NCBI GenBank assembly: GCA_028023455.1
Contig: JAQFVV010000205.1
Coordinates: 184,001 to 248,000 of the forward strand
DNA length: 64,000 nt
Origin: Epiperipatus broadwayi
Taxonomy: Eukaryota > Onychophora > Udeonychophora > Euonychophora > Peripatidae
Direction: 5' to 3'
Part shown: positions 10,605-22,583 of the stretch, piece after piece
Layout of the letters: each line of letters starts with the position of its first letter
Numbering within the stretch: position 1 is the first letter of the stretch
Made by a program: the position numbers and the translations under genes
Notes under the pieces: generated by a model
The model's input: only the letters and a program-made list of their open reading frames with translations
Told to the model about the DNA's origin: nothing
Databases searched by the model: none

Positions 10605-10692
10605 TCATAATGACGTTTTGTCAATCATGTAATAATTGTAAAAATGTTTCATAATGACATTTTGTCAATCATGTGATAATTGTAAAAATGTT
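10605..10692 (+). repeat. 44-bp tandem duplication
   Basis: Two adjacent copies start TCATAATGAC and continue TTTTGTCAATCATGT then ATAATTGTAAAAATGTT, with spacing 44 bp and two mismatches. This is a simple local duplication without coding content. Confidence 0.85.
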
Positions 10693-11674
10693 ATTTTCTT
10701 TATGGAATTCACGATTATTAATATCCTACATTTTATACAATTGAAAAGCACATATGGAAATCTATTCTAGTTAGATAGGAAGTTAATTACTTCAATTTTA
10801 TATAAACCTCATGATTTGAATTAAATATACATTTAACATAACTAACAATGTAATAAATGTATTACATAGCTGTATCTTGTATTTTTATGAATGAGTACAT
10901 TTATGTACTTCCTATTATCTCTTTATTTAATTAAAATATAAAATATCTTATAATAATATAACATAATGATGGAATTATAATTGATATCAAACTTTTATAA
11001 ACATTTATTTTTTATAAATAATATATGAAAAAATGTTGCCATTTTGTGTTACTTGAGTTCTGCAATATAACTATTAAATAATAAGGCTTTATATTCATTG
11101 ATGATTTCTGCTATATAGTAATAAAAATGAAAATTAAAGTATAAATTTTTATAATTTATGTATAATTATTTAATTAAAATTAAAATAAAACTATCTCCAT
11201 GCAGATTATACAAATGCTGTATAAGTTATATATGGGTATTAAAATAATAAAAAGCTCACCTATATTATTTGAAATTTATCCTCAAATAGTTAATACAGTT
11301 TTCAGTGAGTCTAATGAAAGAAAGATGATAAAAGAGATCTGACTTATTGCCAAGTCTAATAATTTTATCAATCTAAGAAATACGGGTATCCCTTTGAGCA
11401 TGCACTAGGATCTTAATCAGTCAGTTTAGATTGTTTTCCATGAATCTGGTACACAGAACAGAAAGCATGCTTGGCTAAATATTATTATTATTAAATTTTT
11501 ATTCTCTGTGTGGCACGTGTATAATTTACATTGTAAATAGAATTGTTGATTTATTTATATTTGCATATGTAAAAATAAAAATTTTGCAAATTGTATCTTT
11601 GTATACGTATATGTGTTACAAAAAAATCAAGTCATATGTCACATGACTTAATTCAATAAGCTTGTGTTTGTAAC
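10693..11674. other. AT-rich non-coding DNA
   Basis: No gene, SINE or ribozyme repeat is recognised. A patch at about 11500-11600 resembles other low-complexity AT sequence. Confidence 0.4.
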
Positions 11675-11732
11675 TGTTATATATAGAGCTTGCAAAACAA
11701 ACTCTTAAAAACCTTTGTAGAATACCTCCTAA

Positions 11733-11772
11733 CCTCAAACCAGTTTCTGCTTCTGGCATCCTCAGTGCTAGG
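11733..11772 (-). ncRNA. Hammerhead ribozyme motif, family E left arm
   Basis: On the minus strand: CTGAGGA (fits CUGANGA), stem II TGC-CAGAA-GCA with three perfect pairs, GAAA, mini stem III from A-C to G-U, then U-U and TGAGG. The core is intact. Stem I is weakened by a change in its 5' strand (CCTAGCA) relative to the other arm. Confidence 0.6.
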
Positions 11773-11948
11773 ATATTCAATCATTAGATTAAAAATACCA
11801 GGACAAGCCCAGCACTTTATCTAATGTATAACTATTAAGTAGAAACAATTTCAGAGTTTTTACATTAGATTTCTACTTAAGAGTTATACATTAGATAAAG
11901 TGCTGGGTTTGTCCTGGTATTTTTAATCTAGTGATTGAATGTCCTAAC

Positions 11949-11988
11949 ACCTCACTGAGGATGCCAGTAGCAAAAACCGGTCTGAGGT
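11949..11988 (+). ncRNA. Hammerhead ribozyme motif, family E right arm
   Basis: On the plus strand: stem I ACCTCA pairs perfectly with TGAGGT (6 bp) around CTGAGGA, stem II TGC-CAGTA-GCA, then AAAA in place of GAAA, stem III A-CCGG-U, and cleavage dinucleotide U-C. The position corresponding to G12 is A, so this copy is probably inactive. The paired stems fit the fold exactly. Confidence 0.6.
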
Positions 11989-12036
11989 TGGGGGTATTCT
12001 ACAAAGCTTATTAAGAGTTTAGCTCTCTATATAACA

Positions 12037-15000
12037 TATATGTGTAAATTGAATTATTTAAATTAATTTTGCAGTTTTTGAATTCTATTAATCATATTTG
12101 TATATTCAATTTTATTATGATCAGGATACTTATATGTATAGGGTACTTTATAGTTTGGTGGACAGTTTAAATTGTCAGCTATTTTTAGAAGATTGGACAT
12201 AATAAAATGTTCTTTCATTGTTTTTAATATATACAACAGTGTGATGATATTCATATTTTAAAAAAATATACCAAATATTTATTATAAGTTTAATAAAAGA
12301 CAAATAAAATCAGAATTTAAACAGAGATTTTTTTAAATGGATGCAAAGTAAAGCTAATCTAGCTTCAAACCCCCATATAAATGGTAAACATATGAGGGGG
12401 ACCCAATAATAAATGGATTCATTCTTTGGTTTGTATGCCTGTTGTAATATATGTTTCACCTGTCACATACTTCTTTCAGGAACCCTTCTGCATCAGTCTG
12501 CCAAGTGACATTGCTGTGTGAAATTGTGGGGCTAAATAACACATTATTTTGTAAAGTATGTTTGCATTTTTGCTGATTTTTTAATAATAACTGAAAAGTT
12601 TGACAATGTGAAATTTTTTCGTTTACAGAAAACAACAAAGAAAAAAGTTGTAATGTTTGAAGAAGATTATAAGAAAGCTGATCTCATATAAACACAAGTT
12701 TATGAGTGGTTTAATTAAAATGTTAAATTTACCACAACCCTAAAAAGTGGCGCAAGTGAAATCCAAAGTCAAAACAATGCTGTTTTTTTATGCAAATGAC
12801 ATTTTAATCTTAAATTAAGTTTGTAACAGACAGGCATTTTACCTTCAAGTTCTGCAATATTTATGTAGTGCAGTAAAATGTAAATATCTTGTTTTGTGAC
12901 AAAGAAAAGAGTGCCATCTTTACCACAACAAAGTGTGCTCTTCGAGTGAAACACATTTTAATTAAATTTAGCATGATCCAGATTATCTATCAGCTGTATT
13001 TACTTGATGTCACTTCTTGTGATTTTTGTTAATTTCTGGAATAAAGAAATAGTTTTTTTTGTGGACTTAGAAGTGGTGGAAAAAAATAACAGAGATTTTA
13101 AATAGCATCACTTTGCAAGTCCTTTCAGACTACTTTGAAAAATGAAAATACATTTAGACTGGTGTATTACACCAAATGGATAGTTATTTAAAAGAGATTA
13201 AATTTATAACATTTAAAAATAAATAAATAATTATTTATTAAAAATTCAAGTTATTTTTGGGTACCCCTGCATATGCCTTGAATGATATAATGAGTTAACA
13301 ACCAGGCATGTGTATATATTTTACCCAGAAAACTATTAAAAGTTATAACTAAAATAAGTTATTAATAAAACCATAATCATACAATGTTTTAAAATCAAGT
13401 CATACTTTGAATCTAAGTAATTCAGTTTTCTAAATATTAATCCATTAAGCTTAATGTTTAGAATAAGAATTAGCGAATTATTAATTCGATAGTTTTTTCA
13501 CTTTTTACTTTCAAACTTAAAGCACACAGTTGGAAATGCATTGTTTATTTTTAATTGACTATGACTATAAGTAAGAAATTGTCAATGGGAAAAATCGTAT
13601 TCTTAAAATAAAACAAATCTTTATTCTTTTTTCCCCTAATTTTTTGTTTAGTATTATAGTATTATTATCTATCCAAAATAGCATGGATATATCTTCCAAT
13701 AAATGCACTCACAATATTCGAATCAGTCATTAAGTTATTTTTTATGTTTCATATTAAATATAAAAACCATTGCACTGAAGTTCAGTAATGTTAATTTCAT
13801 AATTGCCATATCTTTCGATTGTTCTATCCTACTATTTTGGGCAGTGCTATATCATATGGCTTCCAAAAAAAAAGAGAACTTGCAGAAACGTAAATCAATA
13901 GAAGAGACTACCATGATGTTTTGTTTAAATATTTAATACAATAAGGTTAAATATTGATAATTCATTAAATAATACAAGAATTAATTTACTGTATGATATT
14001 AGTAGATGGCTGCTTATAAATTTTATATTTCTGCTAAAGACATTAAAATTACAATTAAAACTCAGACAGACTTTAGTGTTTCTAGATCTCATTTGTAACC
14101 TTCAGCTGAGATGTCACTGGATAGTGGAGCTTATCTATATCCTTTTTCTTCTAGGTGCTTTTTAACTTGATACACTGAACTCTTCCCTGGCTTATGGTTT
14201 AACCCCTCTTTTAAAAGTTCTTCAGAACTATATCTATGTATTCAAAAATGGCATATTTTCTATTTTAAAATTTCTGCTTTAGAAATAATTAGTTTTTCTG
14301 TTATATGAACATTGTTTATTTATTCATTTAATTTAACAAACTTGATCATATGTTTTGAAATTTTACATTTTTTTAAACTAATCTTTTATCACTTATATGA
14401 TTTAATATAAATGTTAGTTTATATAGGAATGGATAACATGCACATATTCTCTTATAGCTTTTATGAAAGCCAAAATACTGTGGTAGAATTTGTTCATCTC
14501 TTTAATATTTTGACTCTCGTAACAGCATTATTGTTATGATTAGTCATTTTTATCTTTTTGAAGTTTATTTGTTTTATCCAGATAACTGTTACTATATCTT
14601 CAAAATGGTTGATCAATTTAGGTTATTTGAATGTCCATTTTTTAAATACAGGTATTAAAAATAAATTTAATGAAAAATTTAAAAAAAAAAAAATCTGTAT
14701 ATTTAAAACAAATTTTGATAAAATGTAAATTCAAATAATAAAAATATTATTTAAAATATTAAAGTTTCAACTTTTAATAAAAAAACAGAAAATGATATGA
14801 AAGTTGTTGAAAGTAGATGTTTTCAATAAATTTTCCAGTTAACTAATTTCCTGCTTAACAAGTAACATGTTCAAATAAAATCTAAATATAAATGTCATAT
14901 TCTTTTTAAGATACAAACATTAATAATTTTTATAAAATATAACAGCTAAAAAACTAATATATTCAAATAAAATGTAAATATCTCATTAGAAACAAATATT

Positions 15001-15553
15001 TAATAATTTTATAAAAAAGTATAGTAATCAAGTAAACAAATTAAGATTTAATTTATTTTTTTGTTATTATGTTAGGAATTAAAAACCTATGTTTGCACAG
15101 GTGCAAAAGCATTACTCATAATCAGTACCCTTTTTTAAGTGTCTTGGCTAATTTTTTTGGATCATTGATATTTGCTTACATCTAGAAACTTCAGTTAGAA
15201 TTAAAATCATACCATTATTAGTAATGATTAAAATCAGTCAAAGCCTTTAAAAGTTTGCATTATCAATTGATACAAATTCCTGCTATTTTAATAAATTATG
15301 ATTGACTGTGGCATCAATGACAAGCTTATATCAAAAAGATTTAAAAATTTAGCAGATTACTGGATAATCTATACACTCTAGATCCAAAACCATGGTAAAT
15401 AGTAACTCTTCCTCACTCCAGAATGTATTCTAATGATCTCAGGCAATATTCTTAAGTTTTTTTACTTGGCACATATAGTCATTGTATATTATCTTCTTGG
15501 TATACAAAGCAATCTATATAAATATTTATTTTTATAAAGCGCAAACAGTAGTG
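12037..15553. other. Long AT-rich region without recognised genes
   Basis: No element family recurs here. Minus-strand frames of 60-63 codons at 12063-12254, 12456-12638 and 12769-12954, and a 77-codon plus frame at 13703-13936, show no known domain. The block around 14100-14240 is less AT-rich than its surroundings and could be an ancient repeat, but I cannot identify it. T-rich and A-rich runs are frequent. Confidence 0.45.
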
Positions 15554-15684
15554 AAATTAAGTTGAGAGACTGCAAAACCTCTCATGCTCATTACTATAAC
15601 AGCCAATCAGATCATAAATACAAGACAGAGATTGGCTGTTATAGTAATGAGCATGAGAGGTTTTGCAGTCTCTCAACTTAATTT
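15554..15684. mobile_element. Perfect 55-bp inverted repeat (young fold-back MITE)
   Basis: The left arm 15554-15608 and right arm 15630-15684 are exact reverse complements over 55 bp, separated by a 21-bp loop. The arms begin AAATTAAGTTGAGAGACTGC and end CAGCCAATC. No mismatch exists between the arms although neighbouring fold-backs have many, so it is recent, maintained, or locally copied. No fixed-length target duplication is evident at the flanks, so its class is unknown. Confidence 0.9.
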
Positions 15685-16261
15685 AAAAGCAATCTATAGT
15701 GAAGTCCAGATTTTAGGCTGTTTAATCAATTTTCCTTTTGCAAAATTAAATAGATTTTGATTCATAAATAAAGTTGGAGACTTTAATAACCTTATCATTT
15801 CTAACTAAGCCACATTGATTTTTTTCATATCTGTTGAAGATGCATTTATTACAATAACTTAATAATATATCATAAATATATTAAATGCTACTAACATATC
15901 ATAATAATTATTAAAAAATAAAAATAAATGAATTTAAATAATTTAAACTTTGTTCTATTTAAATTTATTCATTGTACTGGGAACCTTTTTAAGACTCATT
16001 TACTACATGAGTTACTGCCATTATTCACCATACTGGGTACCTAACTCATTCACTCACTACAAATGCCAGGAAAAAAGCTTCTACTATAAATTTCAAATAA
16101 ACATGCTTTTATAAGGAAAGTCCTGCAACCCTATCTATGAATCAACACATGGGTTATGTAGTAAATAATTTCTTTTCATCACAACATTTTTAAGGCATGA
16201 ATATATCTGGATCATGAGTTCTGACAAGAAATGTGCCAATGGGTTTTGTAACTTTATAGAT
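15685..16261. other. AT-rich non-coding DNA
   Basis: Nothing recognised. Confidence 0.4.
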
Positions 16262-16438
16262 CCTTCAGTGCTTTCTCTGTTTTCAGATATCTTGCTGATG
16301 ACTTGAAAACATTCTTTACACAGGCACAACTCTCCATACAGTAGTGCTACTCAATGCAAGCCAGATTAATTATTGGGTGCAGGAATGTTCTGTTCATTGA
16401 ATCCTAAGATCTAGGTACAATGCTCTCAAACCGAAGGC

Positions 16439-16480
16439 TCCTCACTGATGAAAGTCACAAGCTAGAAAATAGTCTGGCAA
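16439..16480 (+). ncRNA. Hammerhead ribozyme, family A
   Basis: Stem I 5' strand TCCTCA, CTGATGA at 16445-16451, stem II AGT-CACAA-GCT, GAAA at 16465-16468, mini stem III, then U-C cleavage dinucleotide and TGGC. Stem II uses A-U and U-G pairs where other copies use G-C and C-G, a compensatory change that supports the fold. Confidence 0.75.
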
Positions 16481-16680
16481 TATTGGATAAGTAGGTATTA
16501 GATAGAGATTTTATTGCACAAACCTTCTCTGTCTTCAAAAATCTTGCAGATGACTTGAAAACATTCTTCACACAGGCAAAACTCCCTATACAGTAGTGCT
16601 ACTCAATGCAAGCCAGAGTAATCGATGAATGCAGGAAGGGTTGTGCATAAAATCTCTATCTAGTACCTACTTATCCAATA

Positions 16681-16722
16681 TCACCAGACTATTTTCTAGC
16701 TTGTGACTTTCATCAGTGAGGA
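16681..16722 (-). ncRNA. Hammerhead ribozyme, family A
   Basis: The minus-strand core is complete: TCCTCA, CTGATGA, AGT-CACAA-GCT stem II, GAAA, A-TAGT mini stem III, U-C cleavage dinucleotide, TGGTGA. It faces the ribozyme at 16439 from the opposite strand within the same palindrome. Confidence 0.75.
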
Positions 16723-17181
16723 GCCTTGGGTTTGAGAGCATTGCACCTAGATCTTAGGGCACAATGAACAGAACATTCCTGCACTCAATAATTGATCTGG
16801 CTTGCACTGAGTGGTGCCACATATGGAGAGTTTTGCCTCTGTGAAAACAGCTTGTGTGAGCATAAAGAATGATGATCACATGATGTTTGATGGTGAAAAC
16901 ATTCTTGCAATTTTCATCTTTACTGTGAAATGTAATGTAAATCACAACACATATTTCAGTAGGATTTTTTCTCAATTTAAGATAAAATTTAAGATTAACA
17001 GATAGATTCATCATAGATTGAAGTACAAAATACATTATCACTGTCACCATCTAACAATTGAATAGCAGAGCAATCCTCACTATAGAAACGTGCATGGAGT
17101 CAAAGATGGCATTGCAGGCAGCTTGGAGAGAAAAGTAGTCCCTGTCATAGTCATCTTTTTACTGAGACAAACTGCATATAT

Positions 17182-17431
17182 ATAATAGAATACTGCCGGT
17201 GCTTAATATATAAACGACATTCGAGATTGAAACGTATAATACCGTACAATAAATATTTAAAATACTCTCTAACCAAGCATAAGTCAAAATTCACAAGAAT
17301 AAAGCGCACCGGAAGTATTCTATTTATCGTTTTAGTCTTGGTTATATTTTGACTTTTATGCTTGGTTAGAGAGTATTTAAAATATTTATTGTATCGTGTT
17401 ATGGGTTTTAATCTCGAATGTTGTATATATA
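17182..17431. repeat. Composite fold-back element
   Basis: The main arms are 17207-17290 and 17346-17431: TATATAAACGACATTCGAG mirrors CTCGAATGTTGTATATA, and the inner ends are AAGTCAAAAT and ATTTTGACTT. A second inverted pair links TAATAGAATACTGCCGGTGC (17182) to GCACCGGAAGTATTCTATTT in the loop (17307). The two nested inverted pairs suggest rearrangement during copying. No ribozyme core is found. It lies next to a purine-rich patch ending GGAGAGGGGGGGGTAG. Confidence 0.75.
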
Positions 17432-18644
17432 GTATGAGAGAAAGTGACACGTAAAGAGTGAAGAAAGAAAAATTAAACCGAAGTGACAGAGAGAAGATGA
17501 AGAAATGGAGAGGAGAGGGGGGGGTAGAGTATCAGAGAGTATTAAGCAATAACATATTTATCAGAAATGGTTTTGAATCAATACAATATATATAATGTAG
17601 TTGTATATTACGTTTTCTGGCGCAAAATACTGTACATAGAACCCTATGCAATAAAATAATATACATAATCTATTCTTAACAGTTGGCTATCATTGGTAGG
17701 TAGTATGTTGTGATTGTCACTCGATAGCACAATTTATTCTAATACCTCATTCAAATTAAAAATAATACTCAGAGGGCAAACGGACCTTAAATAAACAAGC
17801 ACATAAATAAAAAGATAGAAAGATGCACAATGGCATTAGCATAGAATACTTACAAGTAATTGAATATTTCATTGTCATAATTCAATCCCCTAGAGATACT
17901 TCGAACATTTTACGGTTGGAATATTGCAAATCTATTTCAACGTATTTTATCCTTTAGCACTGACGGAAATGACTCTCATTTACTATAGTTTATATTATTA
18001 TTAATAGAATTACAGATAATAATAAAAAAAACATTAAATAGGCAAACTTTCATCTCTATGACAACCCTAGCTATTCATCAAAAATGATGAGCTCCGGGAA
18101 CGTATTAAACGCAGCTATAAATATTTAATCAGAGTAGTATAAATGAAAGAAAGTATTCTTTTACAACCCACTGGTCATTCAATTCTCATTAAACCTAATT
18201 ATTTTTGCAGCGTTAAAACCTGGTTTTATTTGCCGGCATTGATGATTTAAAATATTAACTCAATTCAGTCAATATTTCCTACACACTTTAACAAATATCA
18301 TATTTCACAAATACTGAACTCTTTAAATGTCAGTTTAGCTGATTATTAAATTTTTTTTTTGCAAGAACTGCTCCGATACAAAAGATAGCTTTAAATAAAA
18401 GACGCGGAAGATTTATTTATGGACAATCTTTTCATCTGCATTTCAATTTCAGTTTTCCTTTTTTTGCGTGTAAGTTTTTGTTACATGCTTTTCTAAACGC
18501 ATTGCAATTATCAATTTCACATCGCCATGCTTATATAATAATCCTTAGCTGTATGGAAGTCGTTTATTGCTTGCACATGTTTTACATCCGTATATTAGAA
18601 TTCAATATAATATTCAAATTTGCGCAGAGATCATATGTAATTAA
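17432..18644. other. Non-coding DNA with a purine-rich patch
   Basis: A GA-rich stretch (about 17455-17525) is followed by AT-rich DNA with no recognised repeat. Base composition at about 17700-18700 is slightly less repetitive than elsewhere. The 75-codon frame at 18478-18705 overlaps the next fold-back arm and is not a gene. Confidence 0.4.
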
Positions 18645-18936
18645 AGAGAAAGGTTTTCCACCTTTAATATATGCGCTGTACGAATCTTATAATAGCTCAT
18701 ACTAAGACTCTTCAGACTGGTCTTTATAATTAGAATGTAGGTTTAAAGATAAGACGGTCACTTATCTTTTCAAAAGTCTCAGCCTTGTGTTTTAGAGTAT
18801 TCTTAGTATTCAACATGACATTTTTGAGCTACTAAAAGATCGTCTTATCTTTAAACCTACATTCTAATTATATAGACCAATCTAAAGAGTCTTAGTATGA
18901 GCTATTATATAAATTAAAGGTAGAAATCCTTTCTCT
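18645..18936. repeat. Long fold-back element
   Basis: The left arm 18645-18757 mirrors the right arm 18840-18936: AGAGAAAGG matches CCTTTCTCT, then TAGCTCATACTAAGACTC and AGAATGTAGGTTTAAAG with their complements. The spacer is about 83 bp. The left arm has an extra insert (around GCGCTGTACGAATC) absent from the right. No ribozyme core and no coding potential are seen. Confidence 0.8.
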
Positions 18937-19224
18937 TGAAGATTCAATATGTAAACTTTATTTTAAAAAAACTCGTACTTAGTTGCACAGAGGGAAAGGT
19001 GAAAATACAAGACTATAGCACTTAAATATAAATATATCCAAGTTCTCTGACCAAAAGCAACTTGAAGTAAACAAAACTACACTTATTACTACTCTTTCAA
19101 AGTTGTTCAATATCTTTTCCATTCTTCTATTCACTCTGCACAATGTTTTATTCACTTCCTTATATATTTTCGATTTCCAGTAGTCTTCTCCAGAACTGTT
19201 AAAATCTTTTTCCAATGCACAGCA

Positions 19225-19560
19225 TCATTTTTAACTATTACTGATCTACTACAGGATAAACATCTCTCCTCCTAGCTTAATCCAGTTTTACTGATCATTA
19301 GAAATTTTCTTATTTCAGCTCTCCATCTCATAGGTGGTATCTTTGTAGGTTTTACAATATTTTGGGATAATTTAAGATGTCGATTGCCCATCTATTATCA
19401 TCCTTTTTTAAAAATATGTCCAGCCCAGTTCTGTTTTACTGTTTCAGTTCTTTCAATGATTTCAATGATACCTGATTGCTGTCTCACTCAAGTATTTCTC
19501 TTCCAATCCCTTCTTCCTCTTGCAGTGCATATCCCCATATTTCATTGAGTGATATGAAGT
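19225..19560 (-). pseudogene. LINE2 3' end (endonuclease-reverse transcriptase C-terminus), fragment
   Basis: Reading the minus strand gives the C-terminal block of a non-LTR reverse transcriptase: a NWAGHIF-like segment (CCAGCCCAGTTCTG on plus), then an MRWRAEIRK-like segment, corresponding to LKWSWAGHIARR and VRWMDEIRK of the better copy at 59240. Stops and gaps are frequent. The 3' boundary is near 19225. Confidence 0.65.
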
Positions 19561-20369
19561 ATATATATTGATTTTCCATGCCATTTTAAATATTCTGAGT
19601 AAATTGGTTATGACTCTGAAGAAGACAACTAAACAGTCAAAACTTTAGGATTAAGGATTAAATAAAGTATTGTAAAGGGTGCATAGAAGTATATTTTTAT
19701 TGCTCTTTTAAACAGTTAAACCTATTTTGACTTTTAATAAATTTGATAAACCAATAGAACATCAAAAAACTAAGATGTTTGTAATTCTCAATTAGAAATC
19801 ACTTCAAAAGCTTTTAGTTCTCAATTACCCTGCTCTTAGAGCTGTATTTTATTTACATTCAGAAACATTTACCATTCAAAGAAATCATATGACACTATCT
19901 TATGGAGCTCAAGATAATTTAACAGGATTAACTGGACTTCAGATAGTACAGTCTAAAGTAGTTACTGTTTACTAAGAAATTTGGGTTGAAGGCAATGACT
20001 ATTTTATGAATATTATATGATTCAAATAAATATCTGAAAGTTTTGTGACCTAATATTTCAATTCAGATGATATTTACTGCCTCACTTAAATTTTAGAGAA
20101 TTACACACTCACCATAAAATTTACTTCTATAAGTTTATTGTAACATAGTTATACAAAGCTGTTCACACATTAACACTTAAAAGAAGCTTGGCTCTTTATT
20201 CAATAATCACCTTTAATATTATCTAAGATGTTACAATTTATTCTAGAATCACATTTTTTTTTTTTAGAAATACATTATAGTCTTTAATAAGTCTTGATTT
20301 TTAATGTACATTATATATAATTAAATAAATACCACTATTTTATATACATAATTATAAATAAGACATTTC
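19561..20369. other. Non-coding DNA
   Basis: No recognised feature. Confidence 0.4.
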
Positions 20370-20712
20370 AGGCCACCAAAATAAGTATGGAGAGATTTAT
20401 AAAGAGTAATAAGAAGAAATCAAAAACAAAATATGTGGGTGAGATAAAAACAGGTATCAATGACTTCATTAACTGAAATGAAGCTGTGACAGATATATTG
20501 CTAGAAGAGATGAAAAATAGATAGTCAAAATCTTAAACCAGATTCTGAAAAGTTGTAAAATATCTAAAAAGAAATCACTTGTGAAATGGATAGATAAAAA
20601 AGAATATTTCCTAGTGTGTTATGGAGAAGAATGGCTAGAGATCAGAGAAATGGAATTAGACTCAGTGAAGCTTTCATCCTGAAATGTATCAATAATGATT
20701 AAAGAATGATTG
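20370..20712 (+). pseudogene. LINE2 3' end, degraded fragment
   Basis: The same terminal block as at 59240 in poorer condition: a KISMERF-like stretch, ATATTGCTAGAAGAGATG (HIARRD), AAACCAGATTCTG, GTGAAATGGATAGAT (VRWMDE) and TTTCATCCTG. It ends near AATGATTAAAGAATG. Several stops and small deletions are present. Confidence 0.65.
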
Positions 20713-21479
20713 ATGAATGAGTAATATCTCTTTTAGTTTATGATCTTCCAAATAGTAACATTTGATGAAAACCATGATTACATGTTTCTGTCAATAATCT
20801 GATGTCATCAGCAGTCTTCAAAAAGAGTTGAATCCCCTCCAAACATAACATCATGAATTCTACTAAAATTTAACCAAAGTGATCAATTTGATGTTCAAAG
20901 TTTGAATATAAATTTATTAATAATTTAACTAAAGCCTCATTTATTTAATTTCTGTAGAGAACATAAGTAAAAATTACCATTTAAAATTATTTACATATTT
21001 ATGTGGTAATTAATATCATATAAATCAATGGCAGATAGTTATTTCTGTTTTAATTACAGATATTTATAAGTCATGATTACTTATTATTATATTTATATGT
21101 TGTTTAATTAATTATTTAAATATTTAAATGTTTATTTGAAAGTAAGGTCATCTTAAAAATGTTTGATTAAAAGCTTTTTTGGCTATTGGTATTAAGCAGA
21201 TACAAAGAGGGTTTATTTAAATTACCGCTGGATTTATATTGAAACTTTTTTATGTATAAAATTGAATATTATGATTAAACCTAAATAAAAGGGTGGGACA
21301 ATTCATTTCAAAGTCTGCTGATGACCTTGTTTTGAAACCTATGCCCAGCAAGACATTGGTTATTTATTTATCAAACATTTCCATTTGCAAGATTGTGAAA
21401 ATTTCTAGAGAGGGCATGAGAAAAAATTAATGTTAGATTATTTATATATAATAAATAATTTACAGTTTTATATATAAAG
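20713..21479. other. AT-rich non-coding DNA
   Basis: Nothing recognised. Confidence 0.4.
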
Positions 21480-21578
21480 AGGATTTGAACACAGACTTTC
21501 AAGCACGCTTCAACCATCCACACCTTCTCATACTACTGATACATATGTCTACACACATGTAGAAAAGATACATAATCA

Positions 21579-21620
21579 CCAATATACATATTTCATGCTG
21601 AACCAGCACTCATCAATTGG
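21579..21620 (-). ncRNA. Hammerhead motif, family C (C3 mutated)
   Basis: The minus strand has stem I CCAA/TTGG, TTGATGA in place of CTGATGA, stem II GTGCTG-GTT-CAGCAT with six pairs, GAAA intact, and mini stem III ATA-TG-TAT followed by A. The first core nucleotide is changed, so this copy should be inactive, but all stems pair. Confidence 0.65.
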
Positions 21621-22050
21621 TCCAGATTATCATCTCCCACACACATATATAATCAGTGCTCAGTTTATATTAAGATAGCAAATCTTCATACTTTAATGAA
21701 CTGGCTCCAATCTACTCCAACCTCCAACTCTTCAGCCATCCATAACATTGAAAATCTGATGATGGAAAGTCCAAATCTCAGCTGATGCCAGTATTATTGC
21801 CATGCCCATGTTGACCTCAAGTCACTCTGAACTCTCATGTATAGGACTGTGTCTATTTAAATACATAGAGGGATGGGTAGGATGCAGGCCTAGGTGTAAG
21901 ATTTAAAATATAGGCATTCTTCATATACCTGGAGCTTAATTGTAAATATAGGGGATTTAAACACAGTCTTTCAAAAAACCTTCAACTATCCACACTATCT
22001 CATACCACTTATACATGCGACCATGCACATGTAGAAAGGATAAATAATCA

Positions 22051-22092
22051 CCAATACATGTATTTTGTGCTGAACCAGCACTCATCAGTTGG
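22051..22092 (-). ncRNA. Hammerhead motif, family C (G12 mutated)
   Basis: The minus strand has CCAA, CTGATGA, a perfect six-pair stem II GTGCTG-GTT-CAGCAC, AAAA for GAAA, ATACATGTA, and TTGG. The outer stem II pair changes from G-U to G-C compared with the unit at 21579. Confidence 0.65.
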
Positions 22093-22583
22093 TTCAGATT
22101 AGCATTTCCCACACACATATATAATCAGTGCTCAGTTTAAATTAAGATAGCAAATTTTCATACATTAATGGACTAGCTTCAATCTACTCCAACATCTAAC
22201 TCTTCAGCCATCCATATCATTGAAAATCTGATGATGGAAAACCCAAATCCCATGCTGATGTGAATATTATTGCCATGCTCATGTTGACTCAAGTCACTCT
22301 GACATGCATGCATAGGATCTTATCTATTTAAATACGTAGAGGGATGGGCAGAATGCAGTCCATTAAAGTATGAAGATTTGCTATCTTAATATAAACTGAG
22401 CACTGATTATGTATGTGTGGAGGAGATGAAAATCTGAACCAACTGATGAGTGCTGGTTCAGTACAAAACACGTTAAATACATAGAGGGATGGGCAGAATG
22501 CAGTCCATTAAAGTATGAAGATTTGCTATCTTAATATAAACTGAGCACTGATTATGTATGTATGTGGGAGATGAAAATCTGAA

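Larger units (their letters stand above)
11675..12036. repeat. Family E: fold-back element with a hammerhead motif in each arm
   Basis: This is a long near-palindrome. The left arm runs from TGTTATATATAGAGCT (11675) to AAGTAGAAA (about 11849). The right arm mirrors it from TTTCTACTTAAG (about 11870) to AGCTCTCTATATAACA (12036). A short unpaired centre lies between them. Each arm contains a block that folds as a type I hammerhead on the strand reading outward, as listed separately. The sequence is unrelated to families A, C and D apart from the ribozyme core, so I treat it as a fourth family. Confidence 0.8.
16262..16850. repeat. Family A composite: tandem duplication plus palindrome
   Basis: Two copies of a flank block (CTTGCTGATGACTTGAAAAC near 16290 and CTTGCAGATGACTTGAAAAC near 16541, followed by CATTCTT-ACACAGGC) precede two family A outer arms (TACAGTAGTGCTACTC at 16338 and 16581). 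The first arm is fused early to an inverted segment carrying a plus-strand ribozyme (16439). The second runs intact through a minus-strand ribozyme (16681) and ends in the mirrored arm GGTGCCACATATGGAGAG. A block around GGAATGTTCTGTTCATTG is mirrored near 16765-16785. The 250-bp duplication happened after insertion, because non-repeat flank is duplicated too. Confidence 0.75.

Noticed and set aside
12456-12954. Two neighbouring minus-strand frames suggesting a transposase relic
   Set aside because: No DDE, HTH or hAT motif could be recognised in either frame.
21760-21800. CTGATGATGGAAAG in family C, resembling a hammerhead core
   Set aside because: Only two bases separate CTGATGA from GAAA, so stem II cannot form. 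The true family C hammerhead lies elsewhere in the unit.
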